NCBI GenBank assembly: GCA_016710935.1
Contig: JADJTY010000003.1
Span: 496,001-560,000, forward strand
DNA: 64,000 nucleotides
Direction of reading: 5' to 3'
Source: Chitinophagaceae bacterium
GTDB taxonomy: Bacteria; Bacteroidota; Bacteroidia; Chitinophagales; Chitinophagaceae
Shown here: positions 1-7,894 of the stretch, one piece after another
Layout: each line of letters opens with the position of its first letter
Numbering within the stretch: the stretch's first letter is position 1
Notes under the pieces: generated by a model
What the model was told of the DNA's origin: nothing
Databases searched by the model: none
Seen by the model: the letters and a program-made list of their open reading frames with translations, nothing else
Made by a program: the position numbers and the translations under genes

Positions 1-2149
1 TCCAGGTGGTATCCAATCCCTCAAGAATATAACTGTAGCTTATATCATCTGTTCCAGGAGGGAATACAGCCTTATAATTAAAGCCCAGGGTGTTTTTGTT
101 ATGTGCAAGTTGCAATTTATAGGGTAGTCCAAAAAATCCCGACAATGAATCTGCATATAATGACCAATCGGTTTGTTTAAGATTAAGCTTTATATCCTCG
201 ATCTGTATTCCCGTAACAGTATTTTCAGATTTAATTTTTGAAGGGTAAAAACAAACCAGGTGCCTGCTTGTAGCTAACCAAATATTACCATCGTCAGTTT
301 TTGTAAACCTGGTATTGTATGCATCTTCCAGATTAAGATCTGCGGCACTGAATAAGGCTGCAGTTTTGTAAAAATCATTATTCCCGTTGACTCTGCTTTT
401 TGAAAGCGCAAGTACACCAGAACTCATCAGTAACCAGATATTTTTCTGGTTATCAAAACAAAGGTCAAACACATTATCGTTTGGTAGTCCGTTGGTTTTG
501 TCTATCTGTTCTTTAAATACCAACGAATCATTTTGCCAGCTGTAACGCCTGATTCCTTTTCCGTTGTAAACTATCCAGAGATCCCCGTTGGGGTCATTCC
601 GGAGTTTCTTGACCCAGCTATTTGTATTGAGTTCATTTAGCTGCTGTTTGCAAATATTTTCTTTGTTTATTGAGTACAAAATTCCTTTGTCGGTAGCAAA
701 AAGAATATTATTATTCTTGCATTGATGCATCCTGACAATATTTCCCATAGCCTCTTTATTATTAATGACTGGCAGAGCGCTAAACCCGGTATCATTAAAC
801 TGGCAGGGCGATTTTTGTGTGCTTACTGCGACCAATATTTTTTTTCTGTAACTGTCAAATAATACATCAAAAATATCATCGCCTAAATGTGCTAAATGTT
901 TACTTTGTTCGTAAATGGTATTTCCATCCTGCATAGCAAGGCCAAAGCCTCTTAAGGAATACCAATAACGGATTTTGTTATCAATTGCAAATTGATCAAT
1001 GATCAGTTCATTTCCGGGCAATTTAGAATTGCCCCCCAGGTTTAATTTTCTTTCTCCATAAATACCGTTTGAAAATGTCTTAAATGTTGTGCTGCCATCG
1101 TTAATGAGTATGTTACCAGGTGATGATTGGAACATGTTCCAAACTTTTCCGGTGCCGGTAAGTTTCGGCAGCTCAAATATTTTATATCCCTGTTCTGTAA
1201 TCTTTACCAGTCCGGTAAAGTCGGCCACCCAAAGATTTCCATGCCGGTCTTCGGTAATACCTGAAATAAGATTAATGCCTTGTCTTTTATAAAATGTTTT
1301 TAAACCCGAGCTGTCATATTTATCTGAATATTGTAAACCGTTTTTATCACTGCCGATCCAGCAGATATGTTTGCTGTCAAAAAAATAATGGTATATACCT
1401 TTTTGCTGTCCTAAAGCGCCGGGTAATTTAAATAGTTCTTCATTTTTAATGCTGTAAATACCACCGTCTGTTGAAACAAATATTCCGTTACCGGATTGAG
1501 ATAATCTGTTGTAAAAATATTCAGATTTATCAGAGGCAGTAAGCAATTTAAAGGCGCCGCTTTTCTTCTTCAATACAATTATTTTGCCGTAGTTAATATA
1601 AACGTCCTCATCCTTTTCAACCAACCCCCGACAGGGGCTGTTTTCATAGCCAGGATATTCTTTTATTTTTTGCCACCTGTTTACAGTAAACCGGTAAATA
1701 CCAACATTTGTTAAGGCAAGGATCTCTCCTTTTTTTGTTTCTACAAAATTGAAAACATAAGAAATTTGGAGTGAATCAGAGAGCGGATAGGAAACAAACT
1801 TATTTTCTTTTAATTGGCCCACCCCTCTGCGGGTGCCAACCCAAAAGCGAAGCTTGCTGTCCATCAGCATAATATCTGTTCTCAGATCAGGAAGGCCCTC
1901 GCCATAGCCGTAATTATTAAAATATTTTCCGTCAAAACGACTTAACCCTCCCGCGGTACCTATCCATAAGTATCCCAACCTGTCTTCGTATGTATTTAAT
2001 ATGTAGGAAGAAGGCAGGCCATCCTTTGTTGTATATGTTTTGCTGTATAATTCCTGTGCCGATATGGAAGTATTAACTATGAGTAACAATATTTTGCAGC
2101 AGAGAATTTTTGAAAATCTGTATAATATAGAATTGAACCTGCATTTCAT
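1..2149 (-). CDS. Two-component-type beta-propeller sensor, N-terminal part (gene runs off the left edge)
   Basis: The frame is open from an ATG at 2149 to the window edge, about 716 residues. The protein starts with a signal/anchor segment (about residues 13-31, ending SISAQ), followed by repeated regulator-propeller blades with recurring G-x-L/I-W motifs such as YLWIGTAGGLSRFDG, GNLWVADFTGLVKI, GDLWIVYNGKGIRRY and GNIWLATSRHL. The last visible stretch, ISYSYILEGLDTTW, looks like the beginning of a Y_Y_Y domain. In this family a transmembrane segment and a LytS-like histidine kinase or other output usually follow, but that lies outside the window. The ATG overlaps the TGA of the LytTR regulator (ATGA), so the two are translationally coupled and probably form a sensor-regulator pair. 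Ligand unknown. Confidence 0.85.
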   Translation of the reverse strand, partial: MKCRFNSILYRFSKILCCKILLLIVNTSISAQELYSKTYTTKDGLPSSYILNTYEDRLGYLWIGTAGGLSRFDGKYFNNYGYGEGLPDLRTDIMLMDSKLRFWVGTRRGVGQLKENKFVSYPLSDSLQISYVFNFVETKKGEILALTNVGIYRFTVNRWQKIKEYPGYENSPCRGLVEKDEDVYINYGKIIVLKKKSGAFKLLTASDKSEYFYNRLSQSGNGIFVSTDGGIYSIKNEELFKLPGALGQQKGIYHYFFDSKHICWIGSDKNGLQYSDKYDSSGLKTFYKRQGINLISGITEDRHGNLWVADFTGLVKITEQGYKIFELPKLTGTGKVWNMFQSSPGNILINDGSTTFKTFSNGIYGERKLNLGGNSKLPGNELIIDQFAIDNKIRYWYSLRGFGLAMQDGNTIYEQSKHLAHLGDDIFDVLFDSYRKKILVAVSTQKSPCQFNDTGFSALPVINNKEAMGNIVRMHQCKNNNILFATDKGILYSINKENICKQQLNELNTNSWVKKLRNDPNGDLWIVYNGKGIRRYSWQNDSLVFKEQIDKTNGLPNDNVFDLCFDNQKNIWLLMSSGVLALSKSRVNGNNDFYKTAALFSAADLNLEDAYNTRFTKTDDGNIWLATSRHLVCFYPSKIKSENTVTGIQIEDIKLNLKQTDWSLYADSLSGFFGLPYKLQLAHNKNTLGFNYKAVFPPGTDDISYSYILEGLDTTW

Positions 2150-2907
2150 CCTTTAAAGAATTTCATAAAAGCTTCTTTATTACCGCGGGATACTTCAATT
2201 TCCTGTCCGTCATTCATTACAACTATACCCCCTTCTCCTTTCTTATACATTTTTATATAACCGAGGTTAATCATGTATGAGCGATGTATCCTAAAGAAAT
2301 TGTGCTCACTCAAGATATCCTCATAATGTCCCATTGTATAACTGGAAGTTACTTTTGTTTTGTCTTTAAGATAAAACACAGTGTAATTACTGTTTGCATG
2401 ACAATACGAAATGTCCTGTACCGGTATTATCAAATATCCTTCTGCCGTAGGGATAATAATACGATCGGGGAGCCCCTGGGAATTTTTTAATTGTTGCTTA
2501 AGTAACCCTATCTGCTCCGGTGGATGTATCCTGATCTGTTTTATTCTTTTAATTGCTTTTAATACTGCGGTTTTAAATTCATCTGTATCAACAGGCTTCA
2601 TCAGGTAGTCGAGGGCATTATAGCGGAATGCTTTTACCGCATACTGGTTGTGTGCGGTTATAAAAATGATTTCAAAATTAAAATCGGTTAATTTTTCCAG
2701 CAGGTCAAACCCATTTTCACCATGCTTTTGAATATCCAGAAAAATGAGTTGTGGTAAGGCTGCATCTATCGCCTTTTTTGCTTCATCTACGGTAGAAGCT
2801 TCGGTAATATCTTTTATTTCAGAAAAAAACTGTGAAAGCATTTTCGTTATGAGTTTTCTGCTCTGAAACTCATCATCAACAATAAGTGCAGTTATATTTT
2901 CTGCCAT
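2146..2907 (-). CDS. LytTR-family response regulator
   Basis: A 253-residue protein with an N-terminal receiver domain (about 5-125) and a C-terminal LytTR DNA-binding domain (about 155-250). Receiver residues are visible: acidic pair D11/D12, phosphoacceptor D58 in IFLDIQ, T84 and K104 in LMKP. The LytTR part carries the typical HRSYMINL segment. The start at 2907 (MAENITALIVDDE) is preferred over an ATG 11 codons upstream because receiver domains begin just before the first beta strand. It is coupled by an ATGA overlap to the propeller sensor, which it presumably serves. Target genes cannot be inferred. Confidence 0.92.
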   Translation of the reverse strand: MAENITALIVDDEFQSRKLITKMLSQFFSEIKDITEASTVDEAKKAIDAALPQLIFLDIQKHGENGFDLLEKLTDFNFEIIFITAHNQYAVKAFRYNALDYLMKPVDTDEFKTAVLKAIKRIKQIRIHPPEQIGLLKQQLKNSQGLPDRIIIPTAEGYLIIPVQDISYCHANSNYTVFYLKDKTKVTSSYTMGHYEDILSEHNFFRIHRSYMINLGYIKMYKKGEGGIVVMNDGQEIEVSRGNKEAFMKFFKG

Positions 2908-3166
2908 TACAAAAAATGGATTAGAGATTAATATTTGCAATTGTAAAATACTAAAAAGAATTCACTGCTAGATAAAGAATAAGTAGTGTTCGGTATTTTT
3001 ATTTAACTTTATGGTATGCCTTTTCACCGCAACTTTACTTACTATATCGATAAGCGCTGCTGGAAATATTATTTCCTGCTTGCTTCACTTGCTCTTTGCG
3101 TCAATTAAAGATGAATATATCAGCAATCTGTTCATTTTAATTCTTCATTTTTAATTCTTAATTATT

Positions 3167-4324
3167 ATGTCGCACTATTATACACTTGGAAAAATCCCAC
3201 ACAAACGTCACACACAGTTTCGTAAGCCTGATGGCAGTTTATATGCGGAACAATTGTTTTCTACCGAAGGGTTTTCTGATGATTATGCATTGCTTTATCA
3301 TTGTTATGCGCCCACCATGATCACCAAAACGGATGATCCCATAGATGTTTCGCCTAAGGTGGCCGAAGAAAAAATGCTGAAACATCGCAGCTTTGAAGGC
3401 TTTAAAGTGAAACCTGAAGCAGATTACCTGCAGAGCCGTAAAGCGGTATTGGTAAACAGCGATTGCCATATTGTGCTGGCCGCTCCGCAAAAAAGCATGA
3501 CAGATTATTTCTACAAAAATGCCGATGCTGATGAAATGATATTTGTACATGAAGGAACCGGTACGGTTAAAACTCAGTATGGCGAACTGCCATTTGGCTA
3601 TGGCGATTATATTGTATTACCAAGAGGAACCATTTACCAGATCGAATTCAATGATGATAAGAACCGCCTCTTTATCGTTGAATCTTTTTCACCACTGCGA
3701 TTTCCAAAACGTTATTTGAGTAAGTATGGACAGTTAATGGAACATGCACCTTTTTGCGAAAGAGATATCCGCACACCGCAAAACCTGCAAACCATTGATA
3801 AAAAAGGAGATTTCCTCATCAAAACAAAAAAGAAAGGCATTCTGTACGGATTGCATTATGGCACACATCCTTTTGACGTGATAGGGTGGGACGGATGCTG
3901 TTATCCTTATATTTTTTCCATTCACGATTTTGAACCCTTAACCGGGCGGGTACATCAGCCACCACCGGTTCACCAAACCTTTGAGACCAGTGCCTTTGTG
4001 GTTTGTTCTTTTGTGCCCAGGCTGTACGATTATCATCCCGATGCCATTCCGGCCCCTTATAATCACAGCAATATCGACAGTGATGAGGTATTATATTATG
4101 TAGCCGGTGAGTTCATGAGCCGCAAACATGTAACACAGGGGATGATCACACTCCATCCGGCAGGTATACCCCATGGTCCGCACCCGGGTGCTGTAGAAAA
4201 AAGTATTGGCGCTAAGGAAACAGCAGAACTGGCAGTGATGGTTGATACTTTCCGGCCTCTGCAATTAACCGTTGAAGCCTTGGAAATTGAGAATGAAGGC
4301 TATGTAATGAGTTGGGCCGAGTAA
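3167..4324 (+). CDS. hmgA: Homogentisate 1,2-dioxygenase
   Basis: A cytoplasmic iron enzyme that opens the ring of homogentisate to maleylacetoacetate in tyrosine/phenylalanine breakdown. The 385-residue length and the bicupin fold pattern match the shorter bacterial form. Conserved stretches include HQPPPVHQTFETSAFVV (263-279), PAPYNHSNIDSDEVLYYV (295-312) and PAGIPHGPHPG (331-341). By analogy with the human enzyme the likely iron ligands are H300, E307 and H336; this is inferred from motif position. No other tyrosine-degradation gene lies next to it. The ATG follows an AT-rich leader. Confidence 0.95.
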   Translation: MSHYYTLGKIPHKRHTQFRKPDGSLYAEQLFSTEGFSDDYALLYHCYAPTMITKTDDPIDVSPKVAEEKMLKHRSFEGFKVKPEADYLQSRKAVLVNSDCHIVLAAPQKSMTDYFYKNADADEMIFVHEGTGTVKTQYGELPFGYGDYIVLPRGTIYQIEFNDDKNRLFIVESFSPLRFPKRYLSKYGQLMEHAPFCERDIRTPQNLQTIDKKGDFLIKTKKKGILYGLHYGTHPFDVIGWDGCCYPYIFSIHDFEPLTGRVHQPPPVHQTFETSAFVVCSFVPRLYDYHPDAIPAPYNHSNIDSDEVLYYVAGEFMSRKHVTQGMITLHPAGIPHGPHPGAVEKSIGAKETAELAVMVDTFRPLQLTVEALEIENEGYVMSWAE

Positions 4325-4456
4325 GAACACACCTTTTGGCATGTTCGAATTAGCACGGGCAAATTTCAACACAACACGCCAAAAGGCTTGTTCACACAGG
4401 GTATTTTTTTTCTACATAATTCTCAGCATCTTTATGCTCAACTAAATTTATTAATA

Positions 4457-4948
4457 ATGTCAACTTATTATCCACTAACAACCGGCAACAGCTGGACTTA
4501 TAAAACAAACGACGGCAGCACTTTTACCAACCAGGTAGCGTCTGAAGACAATGGCGTTTTCAGCATGTCCAATTCAACAGTAGCAAATCTTACACAGGTA
4601 AAGAAAGACGGCAATACTTTTTATACCGATAGTTACGAAGCAGGTAATATGCAGCCTTTTTTAAAAGATGATGCTGCCGAGGGCGATGCCTGGGAAATAA
4701 AATACAAGGCCAATACCATCGACAGTGTATTGAATGTGGTGATCAGGTCAACCGGCGGTACAAAAGAGGTTGAAGGTAAATTATATACTGATGTGATGGA
4801 GATGGAAGGCACGATGAGCTTTATTATAAATGGCAGTGTTTTTAATGCAGGCACAAAGTACCAGTGGTATTATGCAAAAGGTACCGGCCTTATTTTAACC
4901 ACATCATCCTTAGGAGATCATATGCCATTAATAAATTGTACTATTTAA
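4457..4948 (+). CDS. Conserved-looking hypothetical protein, 163 aa
   Basis: Start chosen at MSTYYPLTTGNSWTY. An upstream in-frame ATG at 4388 would add 23 residues of unlikely composition. The protein has no clear signal peptide or membrane segment. It is rich in beta-prone alternating residues and begins with a YPLTTGNSWTYK motif seen in small beta-sandwich-like proteins of Bacteroidota. I do not recognise a domain that allows a function. It lies alone between hmgA and another unknown gene. Confidence 0.6.
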   Translation: MSTYYPLTTGNSWTYKTNDGSTFTNQVASEDNGVFSMSNSTVANLTQVKKDGNTFYTDSYEAGNMQPFLKDDAAEGDAWEIKYKANTIDSVLNVVIRSTGGTKEVEGKLYTDVMEMEGTMSFIINGSVFNAGTKYQWYYAKGTGLILTTSSLGDHMPLINCTI

Positions 4949-5009
4949 GGTTGGTTATTTTTTATTACAAAATCTGTCTTATATTTAAAGCACAAAAACC
5001 AAATGCTAT

Positions 5010-5417
5010 ATGATACAATACAATGAAATTAAAGTAGGCGATTACCTGGTAGCTGATAACGACGGCGATAAGAAACAAGGTGAAGTAACCAATCTGAACG
5101 GCAATGAAAAACAGGTTTGTGTAGATACGGGTGCCCAGGAGTTTTGGTACGAAATCAATCAATTGACAGCCATACCGCTTGATGATGACCAACTGACCAA
5201 ACTTAAATTTCACAAACTGGAAAATGAAGATGGTACGGTTAAGTATATGAAAGGAGCTTTCCGGATGATGTTACCGGCAAAAGATGATTTTTCGAAATTC
5301 GAGATCTGGTATCGGGATGAACACCGCAAAATTATGCAACCCATACACCTGCACCAGCTTCAAAATCATTTTTATGATATGACCAAGGTGCATTTAAACG
5401 ATGAATCTTTTGATTGA
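5010..5417 (+). CDS. Hypothetical cytoplasmic protein, 135 aa
   Basis: A soluble acidic protein without signal or membrane segments. The first half (MIQYNEIKVGDYLVADNDGD) resembles a small beta-barrel, SH3-like or Tudor-like fold that begins with a 'KVGDYL' strand; the second half has FHKLENEDG and WYRDEHRK motifs. No function assigned. It is followed 14 bases later by a strong hairpin terminator, so it forms its own transcription unit upstream of the ribosomal operon. Confidence 0.7.
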   Translation: MIQYNEIKVGDYLVADNDGDKKQGEVTNLNGNEKQVCVDTGAQEFWYEINQLTAIPLDDDQLTKLKFHKLENEDGTVKYMKGAFRMMLPAKDDFSKFEIWYRDEHRKIMQPIHLHQLQNHFYDMTKVHLNDESFD

Positions 5418-5430
5418 TAAGTAAAAGTCT

Positions 5431-5470
5431 AAAAAATGCCTCAGACAGGGAGCTGTTTGAGGCATTTTTA
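5431..5470 (+). terminator. Rho-independent terminator after the 5010 gene
   Basis: Arms AAATGCCTCA (5434-5443) and TGAGGCATTT (5458-5467) pair perfectly. Inside them ACAG and CTGT pair again, and a T run follows. It separates the upstream unknown gene from the infA operon. Confidence 0.9.
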
Positions 5471-5636
5471 TGTAAGGTGTTGTAAATGATTTAGAAATGC
5501 CGTTTTTGCAATTTTAATATTTTAGGCAGACTTTTTAAAAAATCCCTGTTTTTGAAGGCCTAAAAGGCATTAAAACTCCACATTGCCCCTTTTTTTGTGG
5601 AAAAACCATGGAATTGTTGGGAATTCAATTCCTTTT

Positions 5637-5669
5637 TTGCCGTTAATTAAATAATAACTCTTATCTTTG
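5637..5669 (+). promoter_or_regulatory. Predicted promoter of the infA-rplQ operon
   Basis: TATCTTTG at 5662-5669 matches the Bacteroidota -7 consensus TAnnTTTG, and a TTG at 5637-5639 lies at an acceptable -33 distance. The infA ATG starts 14 bases after the -7 element, giving a very short leader. Confidence 0.65.
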
Positions 5670-5682
5670 CGCTCCAAAAATT

Positions 5683-5901
5683 ATGGCTAAACAGGCACTT
5701 ATTAAACAAGACGGAGTAATAATTGAAGCGTTGAGCAATGCTATGTTTAAGGTTAAATTAGAGAATGATCATGAGATTTTAGCCACCATTTCCGGAAAAA
5801 TGAGGATGCACTATATCCGTATTTTACCGGGCGATAAAGTGGGTGTGGAAATGAGTCCATATGACTTAACAAGGGGCAGGATCATTTTCCGCTACAAGTA
5901 A
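5683..5901 (+). CDS. infA: Translation initiation factor IF-1
   Basis: A 72-residue single S1/OB-fold protein of standard length. It carries the family pattern GVIIEALSNAMFKVKLENDHE and ISGKMRMHYIRILPGDKV. It binds the ribosomal A site during initiation. It is the first gene of the operon; there is no map or secY directly upstream as there is in many genomes. There is no Shine-Dalgarno sequence, and the start context is AAAAATTATGG. Confidence 0.97.
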   Translation: MAKQALIKQDGVIIEALSNAMFKVKLENDHEILATISGKMRMHYIRILPGDKVGVEMSPYDLTRGRIIFRYK

Positions 5902-5939
5902 AAAAGAATTATTTAGTAATACAATAAAAACCAAGAACC

Positions 5940-6056
5940 ATGAAGGTTAGAGCTTCAATTAAAAAGCGCAGTGCAGATTGCAAGATCGTAAGAAGAAAAG
6001 GCAGACTGTATGTGATCAACAAAAAGAATCCCCGTTTTAAGCAAAAACAAGGATAA
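5940..6056 (+). CDS. rpmJ: Large-subunit ribosomal protein L36 (bL36), zinc-free form
   Basis: A 38-residue protein beginning MKVRASIKKRSADCKIVRRK and ending NPRFKQKQG. Of the classical zinc ligands (C11, C14, C27, H33) only C14 remains; the others are S, N and F. It is therefore a C-minus L36 that does not bind zinc in the usual way. It lies 38 bases after infA, in the standard order. Confidence 0.95.
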   Translation: MKVRASIKKRSADCKIVRRKGRLYVINKKNPRFKQKQG

Positions 6057-6094
6057 TTAAAACTAAAGTCTAAAATCAAAATCTAAAATAAATT

Positions 6095-6475
6095 ATGGCT
6101 CGTATTGCCGGTATAGATTTACCAAAAAACAAAAGAGGCGAAGTTGGCCTTACTTACATTTACGGAATTGGCCGTTCTACTGCCCGTTATATTTTAACAA
6201 AGGCAGGAGATATTGACCATAACAAAAAAGTTAATGAGTGGAACGATGATGAGCAAACTGCCATCCGTAACGTGATCAATAACGAGTTTAAGACCGAAGG
6301 TGCTTTACGTAGTGAAACCCAGATGAACATCAAACGTTTACTGGATATCGCTTGTTATCGTGGTTTGCGTCACCGTAAAGGTTTACCGGTTCGTGGCCAG
6401 CGTACACGTACCAACAGCCGTCAGCGGAAAGGTAAGCGTAAGACAGTTGCAGGTAAAAAGAAAGTAACTAAATAA
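6095..6475 (+). CDS. rpsM: Small-subunit ribosomal protein S13 (uS13)
   Basis: 126 residues, standard length. It starts MARIAGIDLPKNKRGEVGLT and ends with the basic tail RTRTNSRQRKGKRKTV, which contacts 16S rRNA and the P-site tRNA. The helix-two-turns-helix core spans about residues 14-60. Start context AAATTATGG. Confidence 0.98.
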   Translation: MARIAGIDLPKNKRGEVGLTYIYGIGRSTARYILTKAGDIDHNKKVNEWNDDEQTAIRNVINNEFKTEGALRSETQMNIKRLLDIACYRGLRHRKGLPVRGQRTRTNSRQRKGKRKTVAGKKKVTK

Positions 6476-6636
6476 ACCAATTGGCAATTTGCAATAAGCA
6501 ATTTGCCAATTTGATTATAACAGACTTCATGAATTTGAAGCAATACCAGATAGCCCCGGAGTCGGCAGGAGGATTGATTCAGTCCCGGTGAAAACCAGGA
6601 TCTATTTTTTAAAAGATTACCTATCTAGAACAAATT
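6476..6636 (+). promoter_or_regulatory. rpsM-rpsK intergenic leader with word repeat and possible fold
   Basis: Two parts. At 6479-6513 a GGCAATTTGC-type word repeat forms an imperfect hairpin. At 6545-6626 lies a more complex, less AT-rich stretch containing CCCCGG…CCCGG and AGATAG (about 6549) that can pair with CTATCT (about 6621). It could be a ribosomal-protein leader, but it matches no known element that I can name. Confidence 0.35.
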
Positions 6637-7035
6637 ATGGCAAAAGCACAAGGCGCAAAAGCAGCCGCTAAAAAAAGAGTAGTAAAAGTTGACAGCTACG
6701 GAGATGCACACATTACTGCAAGTTTCAACAACATCATCATCAGTTTAACCAACAAGCAGGGCCAGGTAATCAGCTGGAGCAGCGCAGGTAAAATGGGTTT
6801 CAGGGGTTCTAAAAAGAATACACCTTATGCAGCCCAGATGGCCGCAGCAGATGCAGCTAAAACCGCATTGGATGCAGGTTTAAAAAGAGTTGATGTATTT
6901 GTAAAAGGACCGGGAAGCGGCCGTGAAGGTGCTATCCGTTCTTTATCTCAAAATGGCATCGAGATCAACATGATCAAAGACGTTACACCATTACCACACA
7001 ATGGTTGTCGTCCTCCAAAGAAAAGAAGAGTTTAA
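6637..7035 (+). CDS. rpsK: Small-subunit ribosomal protein S11 (uS11)
   Basis: 132 residues with the diagnostic segments ITASFNNIIISLTN and the basic C-terminus DVTPLPHNGCRPPKKRRV. It sits in the 30S platform and contacts the mRNA exit region. It is separated from rpsM by 161 bases, unusually wide for this operon. Confidence 0.98.
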   Translation: MAKAQGAKAAAKKRVVKVDSYGDAHITASFNNIIISLTNKQGQVISWSSAGKMGFRGSKKNTPYAAQMAAADAAKTALDAGLKRVDVFVKGPGSGREGAIRSLSQNGIEINMIKDVTPLPHNGCRPPKKRRV

Positions 7036-7176
7036 TTCAATAGGCAACAGGCAATAGACAATGGGCAATTTTGCCAATTGCATATTGCATATTGCCAATT
7101 TAAAAAAAGGGTGCATTATTCATTTTAAAAGGTCTTTATAATGATGCATCGTCACTAAAAGACCACTATAACAATT
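7036..7176 (+). repeat. rpsK-rpsD intergenic word repeat and hairpin
   Basis: 7037-7101 contains many copies of GGCAA/GCATATTG-like words (CAATAGGCAACAGGCAATAG…), several mutually complementary. A separate stem GGTCTTT (7131-7137) / AAAGACC (7158-7164) lies 12 bases before the rpsD start and might influence rpsD translation. Confidence 0.5.
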
Positions 7177-7782
7177 ATGGCACGTTACACAGGCCCCAAA
7201 ACAAAAATCTCCAGGATCTTCGGAGAACCCATTACAGGTAATGGAAAATGGTTAACCAAGAACAGCAACCCTCCGGGTATGCATGGTGCTAACCGCAAGC
7301 GTAAAACCTTAGGTGAATATGCTTTGCAATTGAGAGAAAAGCAAAAAGCAAAGTACACGTATGGTTTGCTTGAAAAGCAATTCCGCAAAACATTTGATGA
7401 AGCTGCACGCCGTAAAGGTGTTACCGGTGAAAATCTTATTAAATTATTAGAAGCCCGTTTGGATAATACTGTATTTCGTTTAGGTATTGCACCAAGCCGC
7501 CAGGCTGCACGCCAGTTGGTATCTCATAAGCACATCACTGTTAATGGTGAGGTTCTTAACATACCTTCTTACAGCTGTGTAGCAGGTGATGTTATTGGTT
7601 TAAAGAATAAAAGTGCTGCAAACGCTTCTATCTCCGGTAATTTACGTGGCAAAAATGCCAAGTTTAGCTGGTTAGAGTGGAACGAAACTGCATCACAGGG
7701 TACTTTTATTACTTATCCTGAAAGAGAAAGTGTTCCTGAAAATATTAAGGAACAACTGATCGTGGAATTGTACTCTAAGTAA
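7177..7782 (+). CDS. rpsD: Small-subunit ribosomal protein S4 (uS4)
   Basis: 201 residues. An N-terminal S4 domain, starting MARYTGPKTKISRIFGEPI without a zinc-binding Cys cluster, is followed by the S4 RNA-binding domain near residues 90-155 (LEARLDNTVFRLGIAPSRQA). A primary 16S rRNA binder. In some bacteria S4 represses this operon through a leader; the structured intergenic stretches here could play a similar role, but that is inference. Confidence 0.98.
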   Translation: MARYTGPKTKISRIFGEPITGNGKWLTKNSNPPGMHGANRKRKTLGEYALQLREKQKAKYTYGLLEKQFRKTFDEAARRKGVTGENLIKLLEARLDNTVFRLGIAPSRQAARQLVSHKHITVNGEVLNIPSYSCVAGDVIGLKNKSAANASISGNLRGKNAKFSWLEWNETASQGTFITYPERESVPENIKEQLIVELYSK

Positions 7783-7807
7783 TGGGAACGGCTGAATAAA
7801 GCCTAAC

Positions 7808-7861
7808 TGTACAAGAGTGCGACGCCAATGAAGCTGAACAAAGAAAACTCAGCTTGGTACA
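7808..7861 (+). promoter_or_regulatory. Structured rpsD-rpoA intergenic element
   Basis: An outer TGTAC (7808-7812) pairs with GTACA (7857-7861). Inside, AAGCTGA (7831-7837) pairs perfectly with TCAGCTT (7849-7855). A GAGTGCGACGCC segment sits single-stranded on the 5' side. It lies 33 bases before rpoA. The class is unknown. Confidence 0.5.
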
Positions 7862-7894
7862 AAAAATTTTAAACATTAAAACAACAAAATACAA

